In this document: positions 63,345 through 64,000 of the stretch, in pieces
Layout: each line of letters starts with the position of its first letter
Numbering within the stretch: the first letter of the stretch is position 1
Assembly: GCA_025345505.1 (NCBI GenBank)
Contig: JANVCC010000010.1
Coordinates: 41,663,546-41,727,545 of the forward strand
Source of the DNA: Todiramphus chloris collaris
Taxonomy: Eukaryota; Chordata; Aves; Coraciiformes; Alcedinidae
Length of the DNA stretch: 64,000 nt
Reading direction: 5' to 3'
Made by a program: the position numbers and the translations under genes
The notes under the pieces: model-generated
Seen by the model: the letters and a program-made list of their open reading frames with translations, nothing else
Database searches by the model: none
What the model was told of the DNA's origin: nothing

Positions 63345-64000
63345 AATTTGTTTTAACCTTTCCTTGTGAAAAGGGAAGCAGTTTCCCCACCAGCTCTTAC
63401 AGAGATACACAGAAACTGCTTTTTTCACACAGGGCTTAAGTGGCACTGAAAGATCTTCTCAAACTAGGCTGCCATCTAAAATGTGTGAATATTCAAGTTG
63501 CATAAAGCAAAACTGAAATAGGGTAAGGCACAGTCAAAAGCTGGATTTCTTTCTTTTTTTCCTTTGCTTCTCTTGCATAGGATGTCGGGGGTCATTTATC
63601 TGGGGAGGTTTTGTGGTTTCTTTGGGGTTTTTTTAGCTTGGTTCTTTTGAAAGTAACAGATCTGGCATATAGTATATTCAAAGCACAAACAGGCTGCTGG
63701 AAAGTTATAATGCAAGTCTGGAGACACTATAAAATAACTCACAAGACTTCTGGTGGTTTATGAATGACTGCAGAAATTAATCTCTCCACAGTTTACACTC
63801 TCCTGTAGCCTCAGAGAAAGTTACATCAGTGAAACTTAATGGAGAAGGGTTGCAGTTTTTTACTATTTTCCAGATTGCTGTTTTTTTTTTTTTAATTAAT
63901 ACTTTATGACAGTAGTTCTAACAATAGAAAATTGTTAGAAAAACATAAATCACAAATAAATCACACACTCCAGTCTAGAGAGAAAGCTCTCACTTTTTAT

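Overview
The window looks like a piece of a bird nuclear genome, or less likely a crocodilian or turtle one. Its only abundant interspersed repeats are CR1 LINEs. They show the usual CR1 signs: 5' truncation, ORF2 C-terminal peptides of the LERVQRR..K / [20 protein letters not shown] type, and 3' ends in short ATTCTGTG-like repeats with no poly(A). The background is AT-rich with many A/T and G homopolymers and no bacterial-style gene packing. I found no tRNA, rRNA, CRISPR or prokaryotic feature. Almost all simple open frames here are chance frames or pieces of CR1.

Most of the window reads as intron of at least one protein-coding gene on the minus strand (transcribed from high to low coordinates). 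Two segments are persuasive coding exons: 36828-36894 and 28479-28607. Each has a consensus acceptor and a strong donor. Their reading frames join without a phase conflict into one acidic, lysine-rich, probably disordered stretch. I do not recognise the gene. Several other short segments (24-165 nt) have paired splice signals, open frames and compatible phases: 62039, 60571, 53369, 51385, 50848 and 50669 upstream, and 11209, 8472, 8175/8201 and 7880 downstream. They are listed as low-confidence exons because AT-rich DNA yields such pairs by chance and I chose them partly for phase agreement. No promoter, first exon or poly(A) site is established.

Layout: 1-5483 intron-like with a GC-richer block near 2.2-2.5 kb; 5484-6187 CR1 (+); 6862-7063 CR1 3' end (+); 7.1-8.6 kb cluster of exon candidates; 9.87-11.08 kb decayed CR1 (+); 11.1-26 kb intron-like with an exon candidate at 11.2 kb and a GC/CpG-rich island at 15.9-16.1 kb; 26.1-27.7 kb very old LINE (+); 28.48-28.61 kb exon; 33.96-35.32 kb young CR1 (-) with an internal deletion; 35.53-35.58 kb unusual G-run block; 36.83-36.89 kb exon; 39-42 kb weaker exon candidates; 43.45-43.93 kb CR1 (+); 49.17-49.55 kb old CR1 (+); 47-54 kb exon candidates; 54-64 kb intron-like with exon candidates at 60.6 and 62.0 kb and an old CR1 3' end at 62.3-62.5 kb.
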